28,440 nucleotides of DNA from VMCP01 sp964408945 (GTDB taxonomy: Bacteria > Bacteroidota > Bacteroidia > NS11-12g > UBA955): assembly GCA_964408945.1 (NCBI GenBank), contig CAYPBJ010000028.1:1-28440 (forward strand). Direction: 5' to 3'. Under the pieces are notes generated by a model. It saw only the letters and a list, made by a program, of their open reading frames with translations. It made no database searches and had not been told where the DNA came from. Each line of letters starts with the position of its first letter. Position 1 is the stretch's first letter. The translations under genes were made by a program, and so were the position numbers. Positions 1 to 7,538 of the stretch are shown one piece after another.

Positions 1-60
1 CAGAAGAATTCGCGAAACCTATACTCCTCTACCCTTCTTGGGGTTGAATTGGGGGTTGTA

Positions 61-438
<378 letters not shown>

Positions 439-472
439 TACCTGGTACCGAAATAATTTTTTTTGATTCAGA

Positions 473-502
473 TTGAAAATTAGAAAACAAATTTTATATT
501 TG
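473..502 (+). promoter_or_regulatory. Bacteroidota-type promoter of tRNA-Ser
   Basis: A perfect -7 element TATATTTG lies at 495-502, with TTG at 473-475, 19 bp upstream. This fits the TTTG-N19/20-TAnnTTTG promoter of the Bacteroidota housekeeping sigma factor. The mature tRNA begins 11 bp downstream. Confidence 0.75.
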
Positions 503-512
503 CAGCCCCATT

Positions 513-599
513 GGTGAGGTGGGTGAGTGGCTGAAACCACCAGTTTGCTAAACTGACGAACGGGAAACTGTTCCGGGGGTTCGAATCCCCCCCTCACCG
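513..599 (+). tRNA. tRNA-Ser (anticodon GCU)
   Basis: A class II tRNA of 87 nt. The acceptor stem pairs 513-519 (GGTGAGG) with 592-598 (CCTCACC), 7 of 7, with discriminator G599. The anticodon loop TTGCTAA carries GCT at 547-549, reading AGC/AGU serine codons. The outermost anticodon-stem pair is a C-A mismatch. A long variable arm contains GGAA (563-566) pairing with TTCC (571-574), and the T arm is GGGGG-TTCGAAT-CCCCC (575-591). CCA is not encoded. An intrinsic terminator follows at once, so this is a single-gene unit. Confidence 0.95.
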
Positions 600-605
600 C
601 GAAAC

Positions 606-641
606 AAAAAGCCCGAAGCAATGCTTCGGGCTTTTTGTTTT
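606..641 (+). terminator. Rho-independent terminator after tRNA-Ser
   Basis: A perfect stem pairs 606-619 (five A, then GCCCGAAGC) with 623-636 (GCTTCGGGC, then five T), with a 3-nt loop and a following T-rich tail. The A/T ends make it potentially bidirectional. From here to 861 (about 220 bp) no convincing gene or element is visible. Confidence 0.93.
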
Positions 642-861
642 TTAATTGCTTTTGAATCAACCTGTTTGGGGTGATATGAAGGATTATTTTAATCGGTTGA
701 TTTTAATGAAGTTTAGAAAGCCCAGTATAGTTGGCGGCCACAACCCTATAAAAATGGCTTGGTTAGAATCGTGCTTTACCAGGAAAATGTATTCACTGAT
801 GAAGATACAGGTGACGCAAACTGCTAAAATTAACAGTTCAAATAAATTTATCTTTTTCATT

Positions 862-1215
862 TTATCCTTTGTTTTCGTTATAACTGTCTACAGATGGTAA
901 TCCGCTGTATTCGCAAATGGTGTTGCTTTTGACTACAATGTGCTCCTTGACCTTTTCGTCAAAATAAACTCCGTCCGACTCCATATCTGATATGGTTCGT
1001 TGAATGGTTTTTGCCATTTTGCCTTTTTCTTCGGGCGATAATTCTCTATCGTCTTCAAGTTTTTTTAGGGCCTTAATGATCAGTAAACCGAATTTGTTGC
1101 GGTCTGCCTCGGGAATGTGATCGCCGGCGTAGACATAGACTAGAGGTCCGAAGATAAAAATCGCAAATAATATGACGATGATGATGCTGAGAACGATAAT
1201 TTCAGTGTTTTGCAT
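862..1215 (-). CDS. Small single-pass membrane protein, unknown function
   Basis: 117 aa. Residues 5-31 form one strongly hydrophobic segment rich in Ile, Val and Phe, starting almost at the N-terminus. A charged soluble tail of about 85 residues (Lys/Glu/Asp rich, predicted mostly helical) follows. This suggests a bitopic inner-membrane protein with a cytoplasmic or periplasmic tail; topology is unresolved because there are few flanking charges. No recognised domain. It starts at the ATG complementary to 1213-1215 and is divergent from the fluoride-channel gene, with about 120 bp before that gene's promoter. I see no clear promoter of its own. Codon use and the clean membrane segment argue that it is a real gene. 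Confidence 0.7.
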   Translation of the reverse strand: MQNTEIIVLSIIIVILFAIFIFGPLVYVYAGDHIPEADRNKFGLLIIKALKKLEDDRELSPEEKGKMAKTIQRTISDMESDGVYFDEKVKEHIVVKSNTICEYSGLPSVDSYNENKG

Positions 1216-1337
1216 GTGTTTTAATAAGTGTATGTTGGAAAATTGATTGCCTTGTTTTGTGAAGAAAATATTGAAACAGACGTTGTTTCTACAGGCTCTC
1301 TAATGAACTAACATTACTGATGATTTAAAGTTTTAAT

Positions 1338-1345
1338 TATCTTTG
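1338..1345 (+). promoter_or_regulatory. -7 promoter element of the fluoride-riboswitch transcript
   Basis: TATCTTTG matches TAnnTTTG exactly. Transcription would begin near 1351, about 9 nt before the aptamer. No clear TTTG is seen at the -33 position. Confidence 0.6.
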
Positions 1346-1359
1346 CAGTGTATTAAACA

Positions 1360-1409
1360 GGAAATGGTGCTCTTCCTGAAATAACCGCTGAAAAGCTGAT
1401 GGCGCCTAC
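1360..1409 (+). promoter_or_regulatory. Fluoride riboswitch aptamer (crcB motif)
   Basis: The sequence follows the crcB motif layout. P1 pairs GGAA (1360-1363) with TTCC (1373-1376) around the loop ATGGTGCTC. Then comes the conserved AACCGCT (1383-1389) and a short stem GCT/AGC closed by GAAA (1387-1396). The 3' tail TGATGGCGCCTAC (1397-1409) is the motif's hallmark. Fluoride binding by this RNA class is established, and it typically precedes CrcB/Fluc or CLC-F genes, as here. The apparent ATG at 1399 lies inside the conserved tail and is not the start codon. Confidence 0.92.
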
Positions 1410-1446
1410 AATGTGTGCAACTCGGTTGCACGATAAAAATTGTAGG
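1405..1446 (+). promoter_or_regulatory. Riboswitch expression platform: start-site-sequestering hairpin
   Basis: CCTACAAT (1405-1412), whose first five bases are the 3' end of the aptamer, is perfectly complementary to ATTGTAGG (1439-1446). Between them sits an internal 7-bp hairpin, GTGCAAC (1415-1421) with GTTGCAC (1425-1431). The outer helix ends at the base before the ATG at 1447 and covers the AGG just upstream. No U-tract follows, so this looks like translational control: without fluoride the start region is paired, and with fluoride the aptamer keeps CCTAC. Confidence 0.75.
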
Positions 1447-2577
1447 ATGAAGCCGCTGAGTACTCCATTGAATATTAAAGAAATGCTGCGTAAGTCAGGC
1501 CTAATCTTGGCTGTGGCTGTGAGCGTAGCACTTTTAATTGCTTTGTTTTTGGGATTGTTGAAATGGGTGGGCCTGGTCAGATGGCAGCACCTATGGATTA
1601 TCTGTTTCTTGCCAATTGCTGGTTTGGTGATTTATTGGCTGAAACCGCCCCTCCTATTTTCTACTTTGATTACGCATTTATTTGGTGGATCGGCCGGACG
1701 TGAAAGCGTGGCCACTGAAATGGGCGAAAGTTTAGCAGAAAGCATCGCTCAACGGTTCAAATGCAGCAGTGATGAAATACTATTGCTCATTCGGTGTGGA
1801 GCTGCTGCTGGATTTGGGGCCGTCTTTGGAACGCCGTTGACCGGGGCCATTTTTGCCATAGAAGACAAACGCCTCCAAGACTGGAAGTTCAAGTACCTCC
1901 TGCCCTGCCTGTTTTCAAGCATCGTGGCCGATGTAGTTTGCCGGGCAGCAGGCGCAACGCATACATCCTTTTTCATTCGGCCGGGTTCTGGGAGCCTAAG
2001 TTTGATGGGCATGGTTTTATTGTCGGGGGTTGCATTTGGTGCCGTGGCGGTCATTTACGCCCGTTTGAAGATGTTCATTTCTGTGAAATTAGACGCTTTA
2101 ATGTCCCCAAAATGGCTGATTCCGGTGCTTGGAAGCACAGTGATTCTGGGCATTTCTTTTTTTCTGGGGACGTTTGACTACCTCGGATTGGGGGTAAGCA
2201 CTCCGCATTCGGGCGGCGTCAGTATTGGGAGCGCGTTTGTTTCGGGGGATATTCCTTTCTGGGGATGGATGATCAAACTCCTGCTGACGGCCATCACTCT
2301 GGGCAGCGGATTCAAGGGCGGTGAGATTACTCCGCTGTTCTTTATGGGTGCCACTCTGGGCAACACCCTCGCCGTTTGGATGGGCGTCCCCATTGACTTA
2401 TTCGCCGGCTTGGGATTCATTGCGGTTTTTGCCGGCTTCACTCGCTCACCCGTGTCCTCAACGGTGATGGGACTTGAACTTTTCGGACTTGAATACGGAA
2501 TCTACTTTGCAGTGGTTTGCTGGGTATCGGTTTGGGTTGGTGGGGTTTTCAACTTTGAGGTGTCAAAACGAAGTTAA
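1447..2577 (+). CDS. CLC-F family fluoride channel/antiporter, apparently shortened
   Basis: 376 aa from the ATG at 1447, chosen because the in-frame ATG at 1399 lies in the riboswitch aptamer. It is an integral membrane protein that expels fluoride. The CLC hallmarks are visible: GGSAGRES at 80-87, AAAGFGAVFGTPLTGAIFAIE around 119-139, and GSGFKGGEITPLFF at 286-299 followed by MGATLGN. The GSGFKGGE and THLFGGSAGRE signatures are typical of the fluoride clade. Two oddities stand out. The usual GREGTAVQMG is GRESVATEMG. Also, Leu60-Lys66 joins almost directly to the THLFGG segment, where family members as I remember them carry about 35 more residues (the GNN region). The upstream fluoride riboswitch supports the role. 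It may be a divergent or impaired exporter. Confidence 0.85.
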   Translation: MKPLSTPLNIKEMLRKSGLILAVAVSVALLIALFLGLLKWVGLVRWQHLWIICFLPIAGLVIYWLKPPLLFSTLITHLFGGSAGRESVATEMGESLAESIAQRFKCSSDEILLLIRCGAAAGFGAVFGTPLTGAIFAIEDKRLQDWKFKYLLPCLFSSIVADVVCRAAGATHTSFFIRPGSGSLSLMGMVLLSGVAFGAVAVIYARLKMFISVKLDALMSPKWLIPVLGSTVILGISFFLGTFDYLGLGVSTPHSGGVSIGSAFVSGDIPFWGWMIKLLLTAITLGSGFKGGEITPLFFMGATLGNTLAVWMGVPIDLFAGLGFIAVFAGFTRSPVSSTVMGLELFGLEYGIYFAVVCWVSVWVGGVFNFEVSKRS

Positions 2578-2578
2578 G

Positions 2579-2646
2579 TTCGAAAAAGTGTGCTGATGAT
2601 ACACTTTTTGGTACTTAAAAGTGTGTTGAACATACACTTTTTCGAA
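2579..2646. terminator. Compound inverted repeat, likely bidirectional terminator
   Basis: TTCGAAAAAGTGT (2579-2591) is the perfect 13-bp reverse complement of ACACTTTTTCGAA (2634-2646). Inside, ACACTTTTT (2601-2609) faces AAAAGTGT (2617-2624). Two structures therefore compete: an outer 13-bp helix with an inner hairpin, or two side-by-side hairpins (2583-2609 and 2617-2641), both ending in T-runs. It starts 2 bp after the CLC stop codon. Confidence 0.7.
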
Positions 2647-2690
2647 GATAAGTGGTGAAAAGGGTAAATTGCTTTAAAATAAAACATTAA

Positions 2691-2722
2691 TTTGATTGAT
2701 TATCAAACATGTGTTATTTTTG
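2691..2722 (+). promoter_or_regulatory. Promoter and putative operator of the Panacea toxin-antitoxin operon
   Basis: TTTG (2691-2694), a 20-bp spacer, and TATTTTTG (2715-2722) make a near-ideal Bacteroidota promoter 29 bp before the ATG. An inverted repeat TTTGAT-N5-ATCAAA (2691-2707) overlaps the -33 box and is a plausible site for autoregulation by the HTH domain of the antitoxin. Confidence 0.7.
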
Positions 2723-2751
2723 TAAATCAGAAACGTTTATAACTCATTGAT

Positions 2752-3558
2752 ATGATTTCGAGATTGTCAGAAAAGGATATTGGACAGAGAATTGCTGAAC
2801 TTCGGAAGTTAAAAGGATTGACCCAAGAAGATTTAGCCAAAAGCATCGAGATCTCCCGCTCGTCATTGGCGCAAATTGAATTAGGAAATAGAAGTATCGA
2901 TATTCTCGAATTCCAAAAGCTATCTGAAGCCTTATCATTCTCATTGGATGATTTTATTTCGAGGGATTTTAAGGCGGTTCACGATATCAATGTCCCCTAC
3001 GAAAATAATCCAACGAAAATGTTTGAGGAGCGCGTTTCTATCCCAACGTTTCAGGTCGAAAAGTTTAAAAACGTTTTGCTGTACATGCTTGAGCGGTGCG
3101 GGGGCAAGCCAAACATTGGCGAAACGGTGCTTTATAAGTTGCTGTATTTTTCGGACTTCAATTATTACGAATTGTATGAAGAACATTTAACCGGCGCGAA
3201 ATACCGGAAATTACCTTTTGGCCCTGTTCCTCAAAACATCAATTCCATCATGGGACAGATGGTTGAGGAAGGTCAAATACAACGAGTTAAAACGGAGTAT
3301 CACGGATTTCCGCAAACGCGCTACCTTCCTTTAGAAAAGTCTAATTTAAGGGCATTATTGGCGAGCGAAAAAGCAGTAATTGACAAAGTAATAGACCAAA
3401 TGAGTGATTGGTCAGCATCGACAATCAGTAACTATTCGCACAAGGACATGCCTTGGCTTGCATCGAAAGAAGGCGAAGAAATAAGTTACGAGTTGGTTTT
3501 CTACAGAGAGGCTCCATTCTCTGTTCGTAATTATGGCGATGAAATCGAGTCCGAATGA
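2752..3558 (+). CDS. panA: HTH-Panacea domain antitoxin (PanA-like)
   Basis: 268 aa. Residues 10-66 are a clear XRE/Cro helix-turn-helix (IGQRIAELRKLKGLTQEDLA, then SRSSLAQIELG). Residues about 105-240 match the Panacea/DUF4065 (SocA-like) fold, with LYKLLYFSDF at 127-136 and YRKLPFGPVP at 151-160. Panacea is an established antitoxin domain that neutralises many unrelated toxins by direct binding; the HTH probably represses the operon at the palindrome overlapping its promoter. The gene overlaps the next by 4 nt (ATGA), the usual arrangement for an antitoxin-first module. The product is cytosolic. The identification is confident; the pairing with the RelE-like neighbour is inferred from overlap and size. 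Confidence 0.88.
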   Translation: MISRLSEKDIGQRIAELRKLKGLTQEDLAKSIEISRSSLAQIELGNRSIDILEFQKLSEALSFSLDDFISRDFKAVHDINVPYENNPTKMFEERVSIPTFQVEKFKNVLLYMLERCGGKPNIGETVLYKLLYFSDFNYYELYEEHLTGAKYRKLPFGPVPQNINSIMGQMVEEGQIQRVKTEYHGFPQTRYLPLEKSNLRALLASEKAVIDKVIDQMSDWSASTISNYSHKDMPWLASKEGEEISYELVFYREAPFSVRNYGDEIESE

Positions 3559-3899
3559 TCTTTGATGAGTTGACCGAGTTCAGGAGGGACTTAAAAGTTC
3601 TTTTAAAGAAATATCGAACGTTAAATGATGATTTAGAAGTGGTTAAAAAAGTTTTACTTATAAATCCAGATGAACGGCCACCCTTTAGTTTTCGGATTGA
3701 CCATTTAGGCATTGAAACATGCATAATAAAGATAAAAAAGATTGCTTGTAAATCCCTAAAAGGCAAAGGAGTGAACTCAGGATTAAGACTAATTTATGCA
3801 TACTATCCAGATCAACAAAAAATTACTTTCATTGAGTTGTATCACAAAAGTGAAAAAGAAAATGAAGATAGATTCAGGATTATTACTCATTTCAAATGA
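3555..3899 (+). CDS. RelE/HigB-like toxin paired with Panacea antitoxin
   Basis: 114 aa, starting in the ATGA overlap with the antitoxin gene. The C-terminal half has the RelE/ParE-type pattern: a basic strand (KKIACKSLKGKG, 61-72), NSGLRLIYAYYPDQ (74-87), a beta hairpin TFIELYHK (91-98) and KENEDR (101-106). This family of ribosome-dependent or free mRNA nucleases blocks translation; the catalytic residues vary, so the exact activity is not readable here. The N-terminal 45 residues are helical and charged, as in other RelE-like toxins. The gene is followed by a 14-bp inverted repeat. An inactive or ParE-type (gyrase) toxin cannot be excluded. Confidence 0.75.
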   Translation: MIFDELTEFRRDLKVLLKKYRTLNDDLEVVKKVLLINPDERPPFSFRIDHLGIETCIIKIKKIACKSLKGKGVNSGLRLIYAYYPDQQKITFIELYHKSEKENEDRFRIITHFK

Positions 3900-3905
3900 G
3901 TCTAT

Positions 3906-3944
3906 AATCATCAAAACTTATAATTTTTGCAAGTTTTGATGATT
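3906..3944. terminator. Hairpin after the toxin gene
   Basis: AATCATCAAAACTT (3906-3919) is the perfect complement of AAGTTTTGATGATT (3931-3944), with an 11-nt AT-rich loop. It lies 6 bp after the toxin stop codon. It lacks a strong U-tract, so it may act as an mRNA end structure rather than a classic intrinsic terminator. Nothing else is evident up to 4081. Confidence 0.6.
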
Positions 3945-4081
3945 TATGGAAGTTGGGAGATTTTCGTTTATTTGGACTGAATAAACATTCCTGACATTTA
4001 CTCACCACAGAATTACACCTACTGGGAAGAAATGGTATATTGCATTAAAATACAATAATATTTTAGCTGCAACTCGGAAAA

Positions 4082-5548
4082 ATGGCCACAACATTAAAAC
4101 TCGCAATATCTAAAATTGGCGATCTACTTCTTGAAGATACTATTACTCAAGATGAAGAAGGAAAGGCAATTAAAAATATTGAATTGAATATCCCGAATTA
4201 CCAAAGACCTTATAAATGGACTGCGAAGAATGTCATTCAACTATTAGACGACATCATTGAAGCAAAAAATCAAAACAAAGAAACATACAGAGTAGGAACA
4301 CTGATATTACATAATAATAACCCTACCTTGGACATTGTTGACGGACAACAACGTACAATTTCCTTTTCTTTATTGTTAACCGCATTTGATCAAGAAAATA
4401 ACCATGTAAAATTCCTACAACAAAGAATCACCAATAACACTCATAACCGCAGAAACATTTCTAATAATTTTCGGGCTTTAGAGCGACGTATTCACAATAT
4501 CATTGATGAAAAAGAACGTAAAAGTTTGTATGATTTCATCCGAGAGCAATGCGAACTAATTGTTGTTATTACTGATGATATTTCTGAGGCATTTCAGTTT
4601 TTTGACTCACAAAATGCGCGCGGCAGGAAACTCTACCCTCACGACTTGCTTAAAGCTTACCACTTGAGAGAGATGAACACCATGGAAATTGGAGAAATTG
4701 AGAAAGTAGTTAAAAACTGGGAAGACCTACCTCAAAAAGAGCTTTCTCTTCTATTTAGTGATTATTTATATCGAATTAAAGAATGGACGAAAGGGAACAG
4801 AGCTTGGGATCTGAATGAGCAAAATATTCACAAATTCAAAGGAATTACACGAAAAGATAATTATCCATACGCCCAATATTTTAAGGGAGCTTTTGCATTT
4901 GCGGACAATGTTAATCAATCTTCAATGCCATTTGTTACGGGGAGCAGGAATTTAAAACCCTTCCAATTGGATTCTCCTATTATTGCGGGTAAACCGTTCT
5001 TTGATTACAGCAAACATTATTTCGAAATCCTCAAAGACATACAAAACAACAACAAATACGAAGGTTATTTTATCAATGGGAATGAAATTGTTAAGACTTT
5101 AGATTTAAGAACTTATAAAAATGGTGTTGGGAACCGCATTACTCGATTGTTGTTTGATACGGTAATTTTATTGTATGTTGATCGATTTTGTCCAGAAATA
5201 CCGTCAAAAACTGATTTAGAAATGTTAGATCAATTCGTGGTATTTGCATTTATATGGGCTTACTCACTCAGAGCTCAATATGTAAATTTAGGTTGGCTAT
5301 CTGCTCAAAATTATATTCTAGGCAATCCAGAAATAACCAATTCTTTCAATTTATATAAATCCATAGCTGAAGCGGATTCGCCTTTGGCTTTATTGAGCAG
5401 TTTATCGGATTTCCTTAATCCATTGGAATTAGGAAAAATTCGCTCCAAAAAAGACAACTTAGATAGCCAAGACGAAAATCAAATTTATCAGAACTATCTT
5501 CATTATTTCAAATCCAATAAATTTTTGAAATTCCAAAATGAAAACTAA
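4082..5548 (+). CDS. DUF262 (GmrS/ParB-like) protein, first of a pair
   Basis: 488 aa. The N-terminal DUF262 domain is clear: IPNYQRPYKW at 37-46, then VGTLILHN, then IVDGQQRT at 85-92 (the DGQQR nucleotide-binding/hydrolysis signature). The second half of the motif set, FDSQNARGRKLYPHDLLKAY, is at 174-193. DUF262 is the NTPase-like module of GmrSD and SspE, which restrict modified or phosphorothioated DNA. The remaining about 280 residues are helical and show no HNH/DUF1524 nuclease motif, so this protein probably lacks its own cutting domain. Its last 11 bases overlap the next gene, implying co-translation. Base composition is clearly AT-rich compared with genes after 11.7 kb, suggesting transfer. 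The specific target is unknown. Confidence 0.82.
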   Translation: MATTLKLAISKIGDLLLEDTITQDEEGKAIKNIELNIPNYQRPYKWTAKNVIQLLDDIIEAKNQNKETYRVGTLILHNNNPTLDIVDGQQRTISFSLLLTAFDQENNHVKFLQQRITNNTHNRRNISNNFRALERRIHNIIDEKERKSLYDFIREQCELIVVITDDISEAFQFFDSQNARGRKLYPHDLLKAYHLREMNTMEIGEIEKVVKNWEDLPQKELSLLFSDYLYRIKEWTKGNRAWDLNEQNIHKFKGITRKDNYPYAQYFKGAFAFADNVNQSSMPFVTGSRNLKPFQLDSPIIAGKPFFDYSKHYFEILKDIQNNNKYEGYFINGNEIVKTLDLRTYKNGVGNRITRLLFDTVILLYVDRFCPEIPSKTDLEMLDQFVVFAFIWAYSLRAQYVNLGWLSAQNYILGNPEITNSFNLYKSIAEADSPLALLSSLSDFLNPLELGKIRSKKDNLDSQDENQIYQNYLHYFKSNKFLKFQNEN

Positions 5549-7529
5549 TTCGCTACCTCTAAAAGAACAATCTATTTCCGAAATTTATAATGGGAATAAG
5601 GCAACCTATGAGGTTCCGATTTATCAGAGAAATTACGCTTGGGAAAAAGATGAAATCTTCACATTGATTCAAGATGTGTATGATTCGTTTCATATTTCCA
5701 AAGATAAAACCTATTACATCGGAACACTGGTGACATTTCATAAAGGGGATCAAGTTTATGAAGTTATTGATGGTCAACAGCGATTAACGACTTCCAATAT
5801 TATTTTGAATGCTTTGGGAGTGAACATTCAGAATAAATTAACCTATAGAGCCCGGAAAAAATCAAATGCCACGATCAAAAATTTTCCGGATTTTTTGATT
5901 GATGAAAAAGATGATGGTATTGTTAATGGATTTAGGTTCGCAAAAGAATCAATAAAAGAAATTATACCCACAGGAGAATTAAAGGATTTTACATCTTACT
6001 TCCTTAACCATGTTCATATCATTCATTATCAAGTGCCAAAAGATCTTGATTTAAACCAATATTTTGAGGTTATGAATTCTCGTGGAGAGCAATTGGAAAA
6101 GCATGAGATCATTAAAGCTCGATTGATTGAAAAGTTGAACGACAACGATAAAATAAAATTCAACCATCTCTGGGAGTGTTGCTCGGAATTAAATGTTTAC
6201 ATTCAGCAGAAATACCCCAACACAGAAGTGTTTGGTACTAATTTGAATGAATTTAAAAAAGAGAATTTTGATGATTTACCAGCGGTTGATGGAGATTCTC
6301 AAACTTCAAAGATTTTAGATTTATTACATTCGAATAATCAAAATGTTCAAGCGATTGAATCTGAAAAAAACGATACTTTTCAGCCCATTATCGATTTTTC
6401 AAATTTTCTATTAATTGTATTGAAAATGGTTCGGTTGAGTGAAACAGATTTTGTCCCAACAAATTTTAATTTAGATGATAAGGATCTGATCAAAGAATTT
6501 GACAGGATCCCAGTATTTGATGAAAGGTTCGTTAAAAATTTCGGATTTCAATTACTTAAATCAAGGTATTTTTTGGATAATTACATGGTTCACCATTCAA
6601 ATGAAGAAGATACCATTGAGAACAATCCTTGGAAACTACAATATTGGTATAAAGAAAGTCCAACCAAGAGATATTTGAAAAACATTGATGGAGAAAGTGA
6701 CAGTCAAAGGGAACTAGTTCAACTTCTGTCGATGTTTGAAGTTTCATTTACAGCACGACAGAGAAAAAACTATCTCTTCTATTGTTTACTCTACCTAAAT
6801 ACTCAATTCAAAGATGTAGAAAGTTACTGTTCTTTTGTTAGTTCGTTGGCTGATAAATTCTTCAGAGATGTGTACTTGGTTTTAGGGAACTTAAATGAAA
6901 TCAATGTACCCAAACCAGGTGTGTTTGACGATAATATTTTAGCTAATGGAGAATTAAATACTCAAACAAAAAATAACCAATTTAATTTTGAAACGATATA
7001 CGGAAACGGCTCAGAGGCTTCAAAGGGCATTCCATTATTCATCTTCAATTATCTTGATTACAAAATTTGGGAGTTATACACTATTGAGATTCAAGGGGAA
7101 AAATTAACTAAAGGAAGTAAAATTCGTCAGGACTTTTTTGCATCACTTGGATGTAGTGATTTTGGACAAGACGTATTCAATCAATTTTATTTTTCAAGAA
7201 CAAGAAGGAGTTTAGAACATTTTTATCCTCAAGCGAATGTATCAAACAACAACAGTTTGGATGAAAATAAAATCAATTGTTTTGGAAATTATGCCATGAT
7301 TGGAAGTGACGCAAACAGTTCTGGATCAAATTGGAGTCCCATCAGTAAATTGAATCACTATTTAGACTCTTCGGGGAAAATCAAACAAGTCTCTGTAGCA
7401 TCATTGAAGTTCATGATAATGATGCAAAGGTGCAAGGATAATTATGGCAAGAGAAATCCTGGCGAAGAATGGAATTTTGACGATATTTTAGATCACCAAA
7501 CTAAGATATTGGGTCTCATAAATTTATAA
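5538..7529 (+). CDS. DUF262-DUF1524 (GmrSD-like) nuclease, second of a pair
   Basis: 663 aa. The N-terminal DUF262 domain carries VPIYQRNYAW at 26-35, IGTLVTFH, IDGQQRLTT at 77-85 and FEVMNSRGEQLEKHEIIKAR at 176-195. The C-terminal DUF1524 His-Me finger nuclease shows SLEHFYPQ (558-565, His561) and a degenerate GNY (583-585, Asn584) where GNL is usual. After that come Asn593 and Asn598. Together this is the architecture of modification-dependent restriction proteins such as GmrSD and SspE, where NTP hydrolysis licenses DNA nicking. The start overlaps the upstream DUF262 gene by 11 bp, and the HNH-HIT gene follows after 9 bp. The two DUF262 proteins probably act together; what they sense is not visible. 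Confidence 0.85.
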   Translation: MKTNSLPLKEQSISEIYNGNKATYEVPIYQRNYAWEKDEIFTLIQDVYDSFHISKDKTYYIGTLVTFHKGDQVYEVIDGQQRLTTSNIILNALGVNIQNKLTYRARKKSNATIKNFPDFLIDEKDDGIVNGFRFAKESIKEIIPTGELKDFTSYFLNHVHIIHYQVPKDLDLNQYFEVMNSRGEQLEKHEIIKARLIEKLNDNDKIKFNHLWECCSELNVYIQQKYPNTEVFGTNLNEFKKENFDDLPAVDGDSQTSKILDLLHSNNQNVQAIESEKNDTFQPIIDFSNFLLIVLKMVRLSETDFVPTNFNLDDKDLIKEFDRIPVFDERFVKNFGFQLLKSRYFLDNYMVHHSNEEDTIENNPWKLQYWYKESPTKRYLKNIDGESDSQRELVQLLSMFEVSFTARQRKNYLFYCLLYLNTQFKDVESYCSFVSSLADKFFRDVYLVLGNLNEINVPKPGVFDDNILANGELNTQTKNNQFNFETIYGNGSEASKGIPLFIFNYLDYKIWELYTIEIQGEKLTKGSKIRQDFFASLGCSDFGQDVFNQFYFSRTRRSLEHFYPQANVSNNNSLDENKINCFGNYAMIGSDANSSGSNWSPISKLNHYLDSSGKIKQVSVASLKFMIMMQRCKDNYGKRNPGEEWNFDDILDHQTKILGLINL

Positions 7530-7538
7530 TTGACAAGT

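Noticed and set aside
513..599. tRNA-Ser as an integration site for the accessory region
   Set aside because: No integrase is present and I see no repeat of the tRNA 3' end downstream; the cassette begins 3.5 kb away with resident-type genes between.
646..900. 84-codon plus-strand open frame after the tRNA terminator
   Set aside because: It overlaps the start-free terminator region and the opposite-strand membrane protein gene, has no recognisable domain or promoter, and its composition is not gene-like.
1399..1446. ATG at 1399 as the start of the fluoride channel
   Set aside because: It lies inside the conserved 3' tail of the fluoride aptamer; the ATG at 1447 directly follows the sequestering hairpin.
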